From an uncultured Actinomycetes bacterium (GTDB taxonomy: Bacteria; Actinomycetota; Thermoleophilia; Solirubrobacterales; 70-9): DNA of 6,021 nucleotides. Below the pieces are notes generated by a model. That model was not told the origin of the DNA. It saw only the letters and a list, made by a program, of their open reading frames with translations, and did no database searches. The translations under genes and the position numbers were made by a program. Positions 1 to 5,830 of the stretch are shown here, piece after piece. Positions within the stretch are counted from its first letter, which is position 1. Each line of letters begins with the position of its first letter. The stretch lies in the NCBI GenBank assembly GCA_946479725.1, contig CAMLHB010000151.1:1-6021 (forward strand). Direction: 5' to 3'.

Positions 1-726
1 AAAGAGGACGCCGTCGCGGAAGGCCGGCGCCGACTTCACCGGCCCGCCCAGCTGGGTCGTCCAGCGGATGTTGCCTCTGCCGGTGCTGAGCGCGTAGAGG
101 TTGCCGTCTTCGCAGCCGAAGTAGACGGTGCGGCCGAGCACCAGCGGCGAGGACTCGGCCCGACCCGGCAGCGGTCGTTTCCAGAGCACCTTGCCGGTCT
201 TCGCGTTCAGCTTGATGATGTGACCGGGGACGAGGTTGACGATGTAGAGGCGGCCCTTGTGGTAGGCGGGCGAGGAGGCATTGAGGCGGCCGACGTCCCG
301 TTCCCACAAGACCTTGCCGGTGTCGGCGTCGAGCGCGTAGGCGGTGCCGTTGTTGTTGACGAAGAAGAGCCGGCCGGCGGCGTAGACCGGCGGGAACTCG
401 AGCAGCGGCTTCTCCGAGAAGTGCCACTTGAGCTTGAATGGGGGCTTGATCCCCTGCGCCGGCAGGTAGCGCGTGCGGGCCGGGTTGAGACCGAAGAGCG
501 GCCAGTTGACGGTCTTCGGCCTCGGCGGCGGCTGCGGCGCCTTTTCCTGGTGGAAGTGTTCGATCGCCTGCTCGTTGTGGACGTCGCCCGGCCGCTTCAG
601 CAGCTCGTAGGCGAGGATCGCGCCGCCGATGGCGAGAAGGACGGCGGCGATCAGTCCGATCGCCCAGGGCCGGTGCTCGTTCCAGAGCTGCTTCGGGTGC
701 GCCAGCAGCCGCAGCGCCCTACGCAT
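1..726 (-). CDS. Membrane-anchored PQQ-like beta-propeller repeat protein (partial, C-terminus beyond left edge)
   Basis: Only the first 242 residues are in the window; the frame is open to base 1. Residues 1-20 are basic and end in RP. Residues about 21-42 form one hydrophobic helix, so the protein is probably a signal-anchored extracytoplasmic protein. A proline-rich linker (about 63-72) follows. The segment NWPLFGLNPARTRYLPA (74-90) resembles the W-x-x-FG-x-x-x-x-R-T entry motif common before PQQ-type propellers. Three propeller blades are visible: VNNNGTAYALDADTGKVLWE (123-142), LNAKTGKVLWK (173-183) and GNLYALSTGRGNIRW (208-222). These match the A-L-D/N-A-x-T-G-K-x-x-W blade signature of the BamB/quinoprotein alcohol dehydrogenase superfamily. 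Such propellers may be scaffolds or dehydrogenases; cofactor-binding residues cannot be judged from this part. The ATG lies inside the end of the upstream SRPBCC gene (8-nt overlap), with no strong Shine-Dalgarno of its own, so translational coupling is likely. Confidence 0.87.
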   Translation of the reverse strand, partial: MRRALRLLAHPKQLWNEHRPWAIGLIAAVLLAIGGAILAYELLKRPGDVHNEQAIEHFHQEKAPQPPPRPKTVNWPLFGLNPARTRYLPAQGIKPPFKLKWHFSEKPLLEFPPVYAAGRLFFVNNNGTAYALDADTGKVLWERDVGRLNASSPAYHKGRLYIVNLVPGHIIKLNAKTGKVLWKRPLPGRAESSPLVLGRTVYFGCEDGNLYALSTGRGNIRWTTQLGGPVKSAPAFRDGVLF

Positions 727-1162
727 TTATCGCGCGGCGCTCTGACTCTTTCGCGACCCCGGCCATCAGGTCCCTGATCGCTTTCTTCAGGATCGCCATG
801 AAGACCGGCCCGGAGAGCGGGATCGTCGGGGTCGTCTTCACCGCGTAGACCAGCTCGGTGCCGCCATCCACCGTGCTCAGCTCGACGGTGCCGACGTGGT
901 CGCGGACCGGCAGGCCGGAGAGGATCTTGTAGGAGAAGCGGCTCGGCCGCTCGTAGCCGATGACCTCCTCGCGCATCGGCGGACCCGGCAGGGCGCTGAG
1001 CACGCGGATCGCGCCAAGGCCGTTCGGCGCCGGCTCCCCCTCGCGCTCCAGCTCGGCCTTGCGCAGCGGGGTGATCTCGGGGTAGCGGCGGTGGTCGGTG
1101 AGGACGTCGAAGACGACCTCGGGCGGCGCGGCCACCTGGCGCACGTATCGGAAGCTCGCCAT
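719..1162 (-). CDS. SRPBCC (START/polyketide-cyclase fold) family protein
   Basis: A 147-residue protein, the usual size for a single SRPBCC domain. A first strand (FRYVRQVAAPPEVVFDVLTD, 4-23) leads into the helix containing PPEVVFDVLTDHRRYPE. A middle region with the typical I-x-Y-E-R-P-x-R-F-S-Y strand pair lies at 68-78. A strand at 92-110 (VELSTVDGGTELVYAVKT) follows, then a long C-terminal helix (about 116-143). Members bind hydrophobic ligands in a deep cavity or act as cyclases/dehydrases. No conserved catalytic set is apparent, so the ligand is unknown. No signal peptide is visible, so it is probably cytoplasmic. The ATG is preceded by a purine-rich GGGG about 3 nt upstream. The gene starts 12 nt after the stop of the metallo-hydrolase gene, and its last codons overlap the start of the PQQ-like gene by 8 nt, which supports one polycistronic message. 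Confidence 0.87.
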   Translation of the reverse strand: MASFRYVRQVAAPPEVVFDVLTDHRRYPEITPLRKAELEREGEPAPNGLGAIRVLSALPGPPMREEVIGYERPSRFSYKILSGLPVRDHVGTVELSTVDGGTELVYAVKTTPTIPLSGPVFMAILKKAIRDLMAGVAKESERRAINA

Positions 1163-1174
1163 CGCCCCGACAGG

Positions 1175-2170
1175 CTACGCGAGCCGCCAGCGCTGCGGGT
1201 CGGTGCCCTCGACCCGCTCGACCTCGCCCGCCAGCGCCAGGTGGTCGAGGCAGGAGCGGACGATCTGCAGGACCCAGCCGCTGGCCGGGGTGTTGACCAT
1301 CTCCGGGCCGATGATCTCGGCGACGATCTCGAAGGCCATCGGTTCCTCGCCGCCGGCGAGCGCGGCGCGGACCTTGCCGAGCAGCTCGGAGACCTGGCGC
1401 CGGGACTCGGCGACCTTCGCCTCGGGGTCGCGGAAGGTGCGGCCGTGGCCGGGCAGGACGAGGTCGACATCGAGCCTCTCGACCTCGTCGAGGCTGGTGA
1501 GGAATTCGCCGACCGGGTCGGGGCTGTGGCCGTAGTCGAAGAAGAGGACCGTGCGTCCGAGCAGGTGGTCGCCGCTGATCAGCAGCTTGCGCTCGGGCTC
1601 GTGCAGGACGACGTGGGAGGGAGCGTGGCCGGGAGTCTCGTGCACCTGCCAGGTGCCGAGGTCGGTCTTGATCTCGACTCCGGGGACGAGCTCGCGGTCG
1701 GGTTCCTTGAGGACGTCGATGCCGGATTCCTCGTCGCTTCGCGCCTCGCGGTAGCGCTCCAGCGCGGCCAGCGGCACGCCGCTCTCGCGGGCCGTCTCGA
1801 TCCGCGCCTCCAGCGCCGCCTGCGGATCGTCGGCGAGCAGCCGCACGTGCTCCCAGCGCGGGTGCATCCAGAGCTCGCAGCCGGCCTGCTCGACGATCGC
1901 GCCGGCGAGTCCGTAGTGGTCGGTATGGGAGTGGGTGCAGACGACGAGCCGCACGTCGTCGACCCCGAAGCCGGCCTGCGCCAGCGCCAGGTCGAGCTGC
2001 CGCAGCCGCCCCTTGCCTCCCATCCCGGTGTCGAACATGACGATGCCGCCGTCGCAGGCGACCGCCCAGGCGTTGCCGTGCGGGACGCCGGGCCAGGGGA
2101 GCGGCAGCCGCAACCGCCAGATCCCCGGCATCAACCTTTCAGTGCGCGGCGCCTCTGCCTTGCCAGCCAC
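1175..2170 (-). CDS. MBL-fold metallo-hydrolase (LACTB2-like, with C-terminal winged-helix region)
   Basis: A 331-residue metallo-beta-lactamase-fold hydrolase. The di-zinc ligand set is complete: THSHTDH (residues 79-85; H80, H82, D84, H85), H182 in TPGHAPSH, D201 in SGDH and H242 in PGHG. The core fold spans about 14-245. Residues about 255-331 form a helical tail ending in a strand-like VERVEGTDPQRWRL segment, similar to the BLACT_WH winged helix of LACTB2-type and glyoxalase-II-like enzymes. Substrates in this group include thioesters, lactones, phosphodiesters and nucleic acids, and the substrate here cannot be fixed. There is no signal peptide, so it is probably cytoplasmic. The start is GTG: AAAGGA (2178-2183) lies 7 nt upstream. 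The ATG at 2178 is out of frame. A later in-frame Met (M14) would remove part of the N-terminus before the first strand. It is the first gene of a tight group with the SRPBCC and PQQ-like genes. Confidence 0.93.
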   Translation of the reverse strand: MAGKAEAPRTERLMPGIWRLRLPLPWPGVPHGNAWAVACDGGIVMFDTGMGGKGRLRQLDLALAQAGFGVDDVRLVVCTHSHTDHYGLAGAIVEQAGCELWMHPRWEHVRLLADDPQAALEARIETARESGVPLAALERYREARSDEESGIDVLKEPDRELVPGVEIKTDLGTWQVHETPGHAPSHVVLHEPERKLLISGDHLLGRTVLFFDYGHSPDPVGEFLTSLDEVERLDVDLVLPGHGRTFRDPEAKVAESRRQVSELLGKVRAALAGGEEPMAFEIVAEIIGPEMVNTPASGWVLQIVRSCLDHLALAGEVERVEGTDPQRWRLA

Positions 2171-2177
2171 GCTCGCA

Positions 2178-2183
2178 TCCTTT
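2178..2183 (-). promoter_or_regulatory. Ribosome binding site deciding the GTG start of the MBL-fold gene
   Basis: AAAGGA on the minus strand, 7 nt before GTG (2170-2168). It supports the GTG as the initiator. A small inverted repeat, TTGGC/GCCAA with a 6-nt loop (2188-2203), lies just upstream. It has no T-run and is too weak to call a terminator. Confidence 0.6.
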
Positions 2184-2247
2184 CAGCTTGGCCAGCTAGC
2201 CAATCCGTCCATCGAACCATGTCTCCGGCGGGTGGCGCGGGTGGCCG

Positions 2248-3087
2248 CTACGCCACGTCGAAAGTCGCCGGGTCTGGACCGGTCCGCTCGCCCGCGTCGA
2301 GCCGCTCGAGGGCGGCCATGTCGTCTTCGCTCAGCTCGAAGTCGAAGACCTCGAAGTTCTGCCGGATCCGCTCCGGGCTCGAGGATTTCGGGATCACCAA
2401 GTTGCCCAGCTGCAGGTGCCAGCGGAGGATCGCCTGGGCGGGGGTGCGGTCGTGGTGGGCGGCGACCGTTTCGATCGTCCCGTCTTCGAGCAGCTCGCCC
2501 TGGGCGAGCGGGCTCCAGGCCTCGGTGGCGATCTCGTGCTCGGCGAGCCAAGCGCGCAGCTCGGCTTGCTGCAGCCGCGGGTGAAGCTCGATCTGGTTGA
2601 CGGTCGGTCGCTGCTCGGCCTCGGCTTCGATCCGCTCCAGGTCCTCGATCCGGAAGTTGGAGACCCCGATTGAGCGGGCGCCGCCTTCCTCCTTGATCCG
2701 TTCGAAGGCGCGCCAGGTGTCGAGGAAGAGATCCCGGCTCGGCAGCGGCCAGTGGATCAGGTAGAGATCGACGTGGCCGGTCCCGAGCCGCTCGATGCTC
2801 TTCTCGAAGGCCCGCAGCGTCGCGTCGTACCCCTGCTCGGAGTTCCACAGCTTGGTGGTGACGAAGACGTCCTCGCGCCGCACCCCGCTTGCCGCGATCG
2901 CCGCCCCCACACCCGCCTCGTTGCGGTAGGCGGCGGCGGTGTCGACGTGGCGGTAGCCGACCCGCAGCGCCTCCTCGACCTTCTCCTGCGTCTCCTCCGG
3001 CGGGATCTGGAAGACGCCGAACCCCAGCTGCGGGATCTCGACGCCGTCGTGCAGCGTGATCGCGGGAACCTCGGTCGCATTCGTCAT
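2248..3087 (-). CDS. Aldo/keto reductase (AKR, 2,5-diketo-D-gluconate reductase-like)
   Basis: A full-length 279-residue (alpha/beta)8-barrel NADPH-dependent carbonyl reductase. The entry signature is DGVEIPQLGFGVF (14-26). The catalytic tetrad is intact: D49 in GYRHVDTAAAY, Y54, K79 in VTTKLW and H112 in YLIHWPLP. Other family hallmarks are SIGVSNF (139-145), NQIELHP (164-170), EAWSPLAQG (189-197) and the cofactor-phosphate region VIPKSSSPERIRQN (231-244) with K234 and R240. It closely resembles the prokaryotic AKR group that includes 2,5-diketo-D-gluconic acid reductases and general aldehyde/ketone reductases. The true substrate cannot be read from sequence. It is cytosolic. The ATG has only a distant AGGGG (13-nt spacing), so it may be weakly translated. 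A 40-bp palindrome ends 41 nt upstream of the start and could control the gene. The MBL gene follows after 77 nt. Confidence 0.95.
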   Translation of the reverse strand: MTNATEVPAITLHDGVEIPQLGFGVFQIPPEETQEKVEEALRVGYRHVDTAAAYRNEAGVGAAIAASGVRREDVFVTTKLWNSEQGYDATLRAFEKSIERLGTGHVDLYLIHWPLPSRDLFLDTWRAFERIKEEGGARSIGVSNFRIEDLERIEAEAEQRPTVNQIELHPRLQQAELRAWLAEHEIATEAWSPLAQGELLEDGTIETVAAHHDRTPAQAILRWHLQLGNLVIPKSSSPERIRQNFEVFDFELSEDDMAALERLDAGERTGPDPATFDVA

Positions 3088-3128
3088 GCGAGTTCGGCTA
3101 CCCCTGGGCCGCGACCTTCATGCCACTG

Positions 3129-3168
3129 CTCCGAGATTGGGGTCCCTATAGGGGACCAAAGTTCGGAG
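3129..3168. repeat. 40-bp imperfect inverted repeat in the intergenic region upstream of the aldo/keto reductase
   Basis: Reading the plus strand, CTCCGA (3129-3134) pairs with TCGGAG (3163-3168). Inside that, TT and AA can pair, and GGTCCC (3141-3146) pairs with GGGACC (3152-3157) around a TATAG centre. The flanking 2-4 nt between the arms are unpaired. The element sits 7 nt after the stop codon of the small membrane-protein gene and 41 nt before the aldo/keto reductase start, both on the minus strand. Neither side has a T-run, so a standard intrinsic terminator is not supported. A dyad operator overlapping a promoter (TATAGG could serve as a -10, though no good -35 is seen) or an mRNA processing/stability hairpin are the alternatives. 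Confidence 0.65.
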
Positions 3169-3175
3169 ACCCGAT

Positions 3176-3349
3176 TTAGCTGGTCGCTAGGCCGATTGCC
3201 AGGAGGGGAAAAGCGCTCATGATGCCCAGATAAGCGCCCATGGCGGCGCCGGTCGCAAGGCCCGTGGTGCGCGAGCGGGCGCCAGCGATGGCGCCGACGA
3301 GGACGAAGGCGGCGGCGATTCCGAATCCGAGCCAGAAGACCTGGGGCAT
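3176..3349 (-). CDS. Small two-helix membrane protein (57 aa), hypothetical
   Basis: An ATG-to-TAA frame of 57 codons. The product starts MPQVFWLGFGIAAAFVLVGA and contains two hydrophobic segments, about residues 5-24 and 34-55. They are joined by a short basic turn (RSRTTG, 25-30), as in a helical hairpin inserted in the membrane. The positive turn suggests both ends face outward. Codons mostly end in G or C, like neighbouring genes, and the product has the Gly/Ala-rich character of real small membrane proteins. No convincing Shine-Dalgarno precedes the ATG, which lowers confidence; leaderless translation is possible. It is divergent from the MFS exporter (63 nt between starts) and its stop is followed within 7 nt by the 40-bp palindrome. 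I do not recognise the family. It could be an exporter accessory peptide or an unrelated small membrane protein. Confidence 0.6.
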   Translation of the reverse strand: MPQVFWLGFGIAAAFVLVGAIAGARSRTTGLATGAAMGAYLGIMSAFPLLAIGLATS

Positions 3350-3412
3350 TGCGCGGGCGACAATAGCCGAAGGCGGGGAGGAATCGCCCCCCGCGTGGCA
3401 AAGGGCCGGGGC
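3350..3412. promoter_or_regulatory. Divergent promoter region between small membrane protein and MFS exporter
   Basis: These 63 bases separate the two divergent starts and must hold, or closely flank, the promoter of the exporter if the small gene is real. AAGGG (3401-3405) is placed 7 nt before the exporter ATG. A second purine stretch, GGGGAGGAA (3374-3382), lies 12 nt before an alternative GTG at 3395. No clear -10/-35 pair or operator dyad is seen, so promoter positions are not assigned. Confidence 0.35.
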
Positions 3413-4948
3413 ATGAACCAGTCACCCGCCCAGAACAGCAAGCTGATCCTGGCGGCGATGATCTTCGCCGTCTCGATGACCTTCATCGACCAGACGATCG
3501 TCGCGATCGCGGTGCCGACGATCCAGGACGACCTCTCGCTCTCGGCGACGGGCGTCCAGTGGATCATCAACGGCTACCTGCTCTCGCTCTCGGCGCTCTT
3601 CGCTTTCGGCGGTCGCCTCGCCGACATCGCCGGCCATCGCCGCATGGTCGTCACCGGCGTCGTCGTCTTCGCCGTCGCCTCCGCCCTCTGCGGCGCCACC
3701 CCCGACACCTCCCTGGACGAGACCTGGTTCATCGTCTTCCGCGTCATCCAGGGCGCCGGCGCCGCGATCATGTTCCCGGCGGCCCTGGCAATCGTCCTCA
3801 ACGCCTTCCCGGTCCGCGAGCGCGGCCGGGCGATGGCGATCTTCTTCGCGATCGCCGGCGGCCTCACCTCGATCGGCCCGCTCGCCGGCGGCATCCTGGT
3901 CGAATGGTCCTGGCGGGCGATCTTCTGGGTCAACATCCCGGTCGCGATCATCGCCCTCGTCCTGATCGCCAAATCGAAGCCGGCCGACGAGAAGCACCCG
4001 GCCCCGCTCGACCACAACGGCACCGCCCTGATCACCCTCGGGATGGGCCTCTCCGTCCTCGCCCTGCAGCAGTCGAGCATCTGGGGCTGGGGCAGCGCCA
4101 AGACCTGGGGTTGCCTGGCGCTCGGGCTGGCTCTGCTCGCCGCCTTCGTCCTCTACGAGCTGCGCGTCGAGAGCCCGCTGCTGCGGCTCTCGATCTTCAG
4201 GGACAGGGCCTTCGCGATCGACAACGCGGTCCTCTTCCTGCTGATGATCCCCTTCGTCCCGCTCTTCTTCTTCGCCAGCATGTACGCGCAGATCTCGCTC
4301 GGCGAAAGCGCCTCGCAAACCGGGCTCTACCTGCTGATCTTCTTCGCCGGCTTCGCCACCGCCTCGCAGTGGGGCGGGCGGGTGCTCGACCGGGTCGGGG
4401 CGCGGCCCTCGGTGGTGATCGGCTGCGCCGTCGCCACCGTCGGCTTCTTCCTCTGGGGCCGCTCGCTGACCCATCTCTCGGTCTCCGAACAGTGGTACTT
4501 CATCGTCATCGCCGGGGCCGGCGTCGGCCTCGTCCTCAGCCCCGCCAACACCGACGCGCTGAACCGAGTCTCCCGCGATCGCTACGGCGAGGCGACCGGG
4601 ATCACGCAGACGGTGCGGAACTTCGGCTCCAGTCTCGGCCTCGCCGTCCTGGGGTCGATCCTGATCCTCGAGAACCGCTCCAACCTCGAGGCGACGGCGA
4701 CCGAAAGCGGGATCCCGAAGCACGTCGGGACCGAAATCGCCGACGCGATCAGCCAGGGCAGCGCCGCCGGCGAATCCCCGCAGCACCTGCCGCCGAAGCT
4801 GCAGCAGGTCGTCGACGCGATCCCCCACGACTTCGCCCTCGCCTCGCGCACGGTCTTCTACGGGATGGCCGCGGCGATGGCCGTCGCCTTCGTGGTCGCC
4901 CTGGTCGGGATGCCAGCCGGAAAGGTCGAAGAAGCGGCCGGAGGCTAG
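3413..4948 (+). CDS. MFS transporter, DHA2 family (EmrB/QacA-like, 14 TM drug exporter)
   Basis: 511 residues from the chosen ATG, the normal length for DHA2 proton/drug antiporters. About 14 hydrophobic segments are visible, the first at 11-34 and the last at 478-500. TM1 carries the DHA2 motif FIDQTIVAIAVPTI (24-37) with D26. Motif A, GGRLADIAGHRR (66-77), lies in the TM2-TM3 loop. R110 in VFRVIQGAGAAIMFPA belongs to the motif B region of TM4. GPLAGGILVEWSWRAIFWVN (155-174) is motif C in TM5 and the start of TM6. A large hydrophilic loop (about 421-475) precedes TM14, as expected for 14-helix exporters. It likely expels hydrophobic or cationic compounds across the inner membrane; the substrate is unknown. 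The ATG at 3413 is preferred because AAGGG sits 7 nt upstream; a GTG at 3395 would add six residues. The stop codon interlocks with that of the convergent methyltransferase. No TetR/MarR regulator lies nearby in the window. Confidence 0.95.
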   Translation: MNQSPAQNSKLILAAMIFAVSMTFIDQTIVAIAVPTIQDDLSLSATGVQWIINGYLLSLSALFAFGGRLADIAGHRRMVVTGVVVFAVASALCGATPDTSLDETWFIVFRVIQGAGAAIMFPAALAIVLNAFPVRERGRAMAIFFAIAGGLTSIGPLAGGILVEWSWRAIFWVNIPVAIIALVLIAKSKPADEKHPAPLDHNGTALITLGMGLSVLALQQSSIWGWGSAKTWGCLALGLALLAAFVLYELRVESPLLRLSIFRDRAFAIDNAVLFLLMIPFVPLFFFASMYAQISLGESASQTGLYLLIFFAGFATASQWGGRVLDRVGARPSVVIGCAVATVGFFLWGRSLTHLSVSEQWYFIVIAGAGVGLVLSPANTDALNRVSRDRYGEATGITQTVRNFGSSLGLAVLGSILILENRSNLEATATESGIPKHVGTEIADAISQGSAAGESPQHLPPKLQQVVDAIPHDFALASRTVFYGMAAAMAVAFVVALVGMPAGKVEEAAGG

Positions 4949-5700
4949 CGCCGGCAGAGGTAGACGGCCTTGCTGTGCAGCTCTTCGTCGAGGCCGGCGA
5001 GGAGCTCCCCCTCCAGCTCCCCATAGACGGCTACCGGGGTCAGGCCCACCGCCTCGATCGCCCCGAGCACCTCGGCTTCGGGGAAGTAGCGCTGACGATG
5101 GACATGTGCCGACCCGGGATCGCCCTCGACTTCGAAATGGGCCTCGTGAAATGGGCCCGAGCCGGCGGCGTCCGGCTGCGATCGGCCGCTCCAGACCATC
5201 CGCCGGCCCGCGTGCTCGACGACCAGCTCGCCGCTGAAGAAGTTGCGAAAGGTGACCGGCGTGTTGACGTCGAACAGGGCGATCCCGCCGGGCGCCAGGT
5301 TGCGCCTGAACCCCGCGAGGGTCTGCTCCAGCTCCTCGACCGAGCCCAGGTAGTTGAGGGAGTCGTTCAGCGACCAGACGAGGTCGAACTCGCCGAAAAC
5401 GGGGAGGTTCCGCATGTCGGCGACCGCCATCTCGACCCGGTCGCCGATTTTCCGGCGGGCGATGGCCAGCATCTCGGCCGAGATGTCGCAGCCCGTGACC
5501 TCGAAGCCGCGCTCGAGCATCGGCAGGAAGCTGAAGCCCGTCCCGCAGGCGACGTCGAGTAGCCGCTTTCCTTCGAGCCCGGCCTCCTCCGCCTTGGCGA
5601 GAAGCCGCCCCGTCCACCGCTCGTACATGTAGCGGTGGTTGAAGTCGTCGTAGGCCTCGGCGAAGGCGTCGTAGGCCGCCTCCGCCGAAGTGTCCTTCAC
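4945..5700 (-). CDS. Class I SAM-dependent methyltransferase
   Basis: 251 residues from the chosen GTG. The Rossmann methyltransferase motifs are in order: motif I LLDVACGTG (47-55), acidic post-I D72 in VTGCDIS binding the SAM ribose, ADMRNLP (95-101), FDLVWSLNDSLNY (105-117) as motif II, and NLAPGG (134-139) as motif III. The N-terminal AYDAFAEAYDDFNHRYMYERW (10-30) is the helical lid typical of Methyltransf_25/11-type small-molecule or peptide methyltransferases. The C-terminal half (150-251) is a mixed substrate-binding region. It is cytosolic. The start is set by context: GTG overlaps the stop of the 19-codon ORF by one base (TAGTG), with AAAGAG 6 nt upstream. A TTG at 5769 would run through that small ORF in another frame. 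The substrate is unknown; the coupled peptide ORFs are candidates. The downstream end overlaps the MFS stop codon. Confidence 0.92.
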   Translation of the reverse strand: MKDTSAEAAYDAFAEAYDDFNHRYMYERWTGRLLAKAEEAGLEGKRLLDVACGTGFSFLPMLERGFEVTGCDISAEMLAIARRKIGDRVEMAVADMRNLPVFGEFDLVWSLNDSLNYLGSVEELEQTLAGFRRNLAPGGIALFDVNTPVTFRNFFSGELVVEHAGRRMVWSGRSQPDAAGSGPFHEAHFEVEGDPGSAHVHRQRYFPEAEVLGAIEAVGLTPVAVYGELEGELLAGLDEELHSKAVYLCRR

Positions 5701-5759
5701 TACTGGCTCTTTGCCGTGCTCACCGCCGGATAGACCGGCGGCTCCAATTTGATCTTCAT
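5700..5759 (-). CDS. Tiny ORF C (19 aa), peptide of the P-aromatic-P-A-V-S-T family
   Basis: ATG to TAG, encoding MKIKLEPPVYPAVSTAKSQ. It aligns with tiny ORF B (MKVQAPIFPAVSTTKTN) and with the tail of the upstream frame (KATAPVWMAISTGKTT). The shared core is P-[V/I]-aromatic-[P/M]-A-[V/I]-S-T-x-K-[T/S]. The differences include synonymous third-base changes in Pro, Ala, Val and Thr codons, which argues that the peptide sequence rather than the DNA is conserved. AGGGG lies only 2 nt before the ATG and overlaps the preceding TGA, so translation is probably by re-initiation. Its TAG shares one base with the methyltransferase GTG. A GC-rich hairpin sits inside the coding sequence. The peptide has no signal sequence or hydrophobic helix. 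Function unknown: a peptide substrate, a signal, or a translation-coupling leader are options. Confidence 0.6.
   Translation of the reverse strand: MKIKLEPPVYPAVSTAKSQ
5723..5741 (-). promoter_or_regulatory. GC-rich hairpin inside tiny ORF C, upstream of the methyltransferase start
   Basis: On the minus strand CCGCCGG (5741-5735) and CCGGCGG (5729-5723) are a perfect 7-bp inverted repeat around TCTAT, with a possible extra G-U pair. It ends 22 nt before the methyltransferase GTG. No T-run follows, so it is not an intrinsic terminator. It could slow or gate translation of the coupled gene, or simply follow from the codons for Pro-Pro-Val-Tyr-Pro-Ala. Confidence 0.4.
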
Positions 5760-5765
5760 CGCCCC

Positions 5766-5819
5766 TCAATTCGTCTTCGTGGTGCTGACTGCGGGAAAGA
5801 TCGGGGCCTGGACCTTCAT
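5766..5819 (-). CDS. Tiny ORF B (17 aa), paralogue of tiny ORF C
   Basis: ATG to TGA, encoding MKVQAPIFPAVSTTKTN. It has the best ribosome binding site in the window: AGGAGG (5825-5830) with 5 nt spacing, overlapping the stop codon of the upstream frame. This makes real translation likely despite the length. Its core, APIFPAVSTTKT, matches ORF C and the C-terminal tail of the upstream frame. The peptide has two lysines, two prolines, and four Ser/Thr, and carries no cysteine. It has no leader region separate from the core, unlike most RiPP precursors. ORF C begins 6 nt after its stop. The family is not recognised. Confidence 0.62.
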   Translation of the reverse strand: MKVQAPIFPAVSTTKTN

Positions 5820-5824
5820 GCGTT

Positions 5825-5830
5825 CCTCCT
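5825..5830 (-). promoter_or_regulatory. Strong Shine-Dalgarno of tiny ORF B overlapping the upstream stop codon
   Basis: AGGAGG on the minus strand, embedded in TGAGGAGGAACGCATG, so the A of the upstream TGA is the first base of the site. A perfect anti-16S match at 5-nt spacing is the main evidence that the 17-codon frame is translated. Confidence 0.8.

Noticed and set aside
220..777. Plus-strand 185-codon frame opposite the PQQ-like gene
   Set aside because: The minus strand has a helix plus three propeller blades in the same region; the plus frame has only charged low-complexity sequence.
896..2584. Long plus-strand open frame (562 codons) opposite the SRPBCC, MBL and aldo/keto reductase genes
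   Set aside because: It spans several well-supported minus-strand genes, and its product is low-complexity Arg/Asp/Gly/Val-rich with no family motif. This is a codon-bias shadow common at high GC.
3129..3175. Rho-independent terminator after the small membrane gene
   Set aside because: The hairpin is present, but no T-run follows on either strand.
3395..3412. GTG start for the exporter at 3395
   Set aside because: Possible, but its purine stretch is 12 nt away, whereas the ATG at 3413 has AAGGG at 7 nt and begins at the usual distance from TM1.
3559..5562. 667-codon plus-strand open frame overlapping the exporter in another frame
   Set aside because: The Arg/Pro-rich product has no motifs, and the MFS frame has full family conservation.
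3422..5617. 731-codon minus-strand open frame running through the exporter and methyltransferase
   Set aside because: It lies antisense to the clear MFS gene and out of frame in the methyltransferase. The product is dominated by Arg, Gly, Asp and Glu, with no domain. It is a GC-driven shadow.
5701..5769. TTG start extending the methyltransferase by 23 residues
   Set aside because: The extension is Gly-rich without family similarity, and it overlaps tiny ORF C, which has its own start and conserved peptide.
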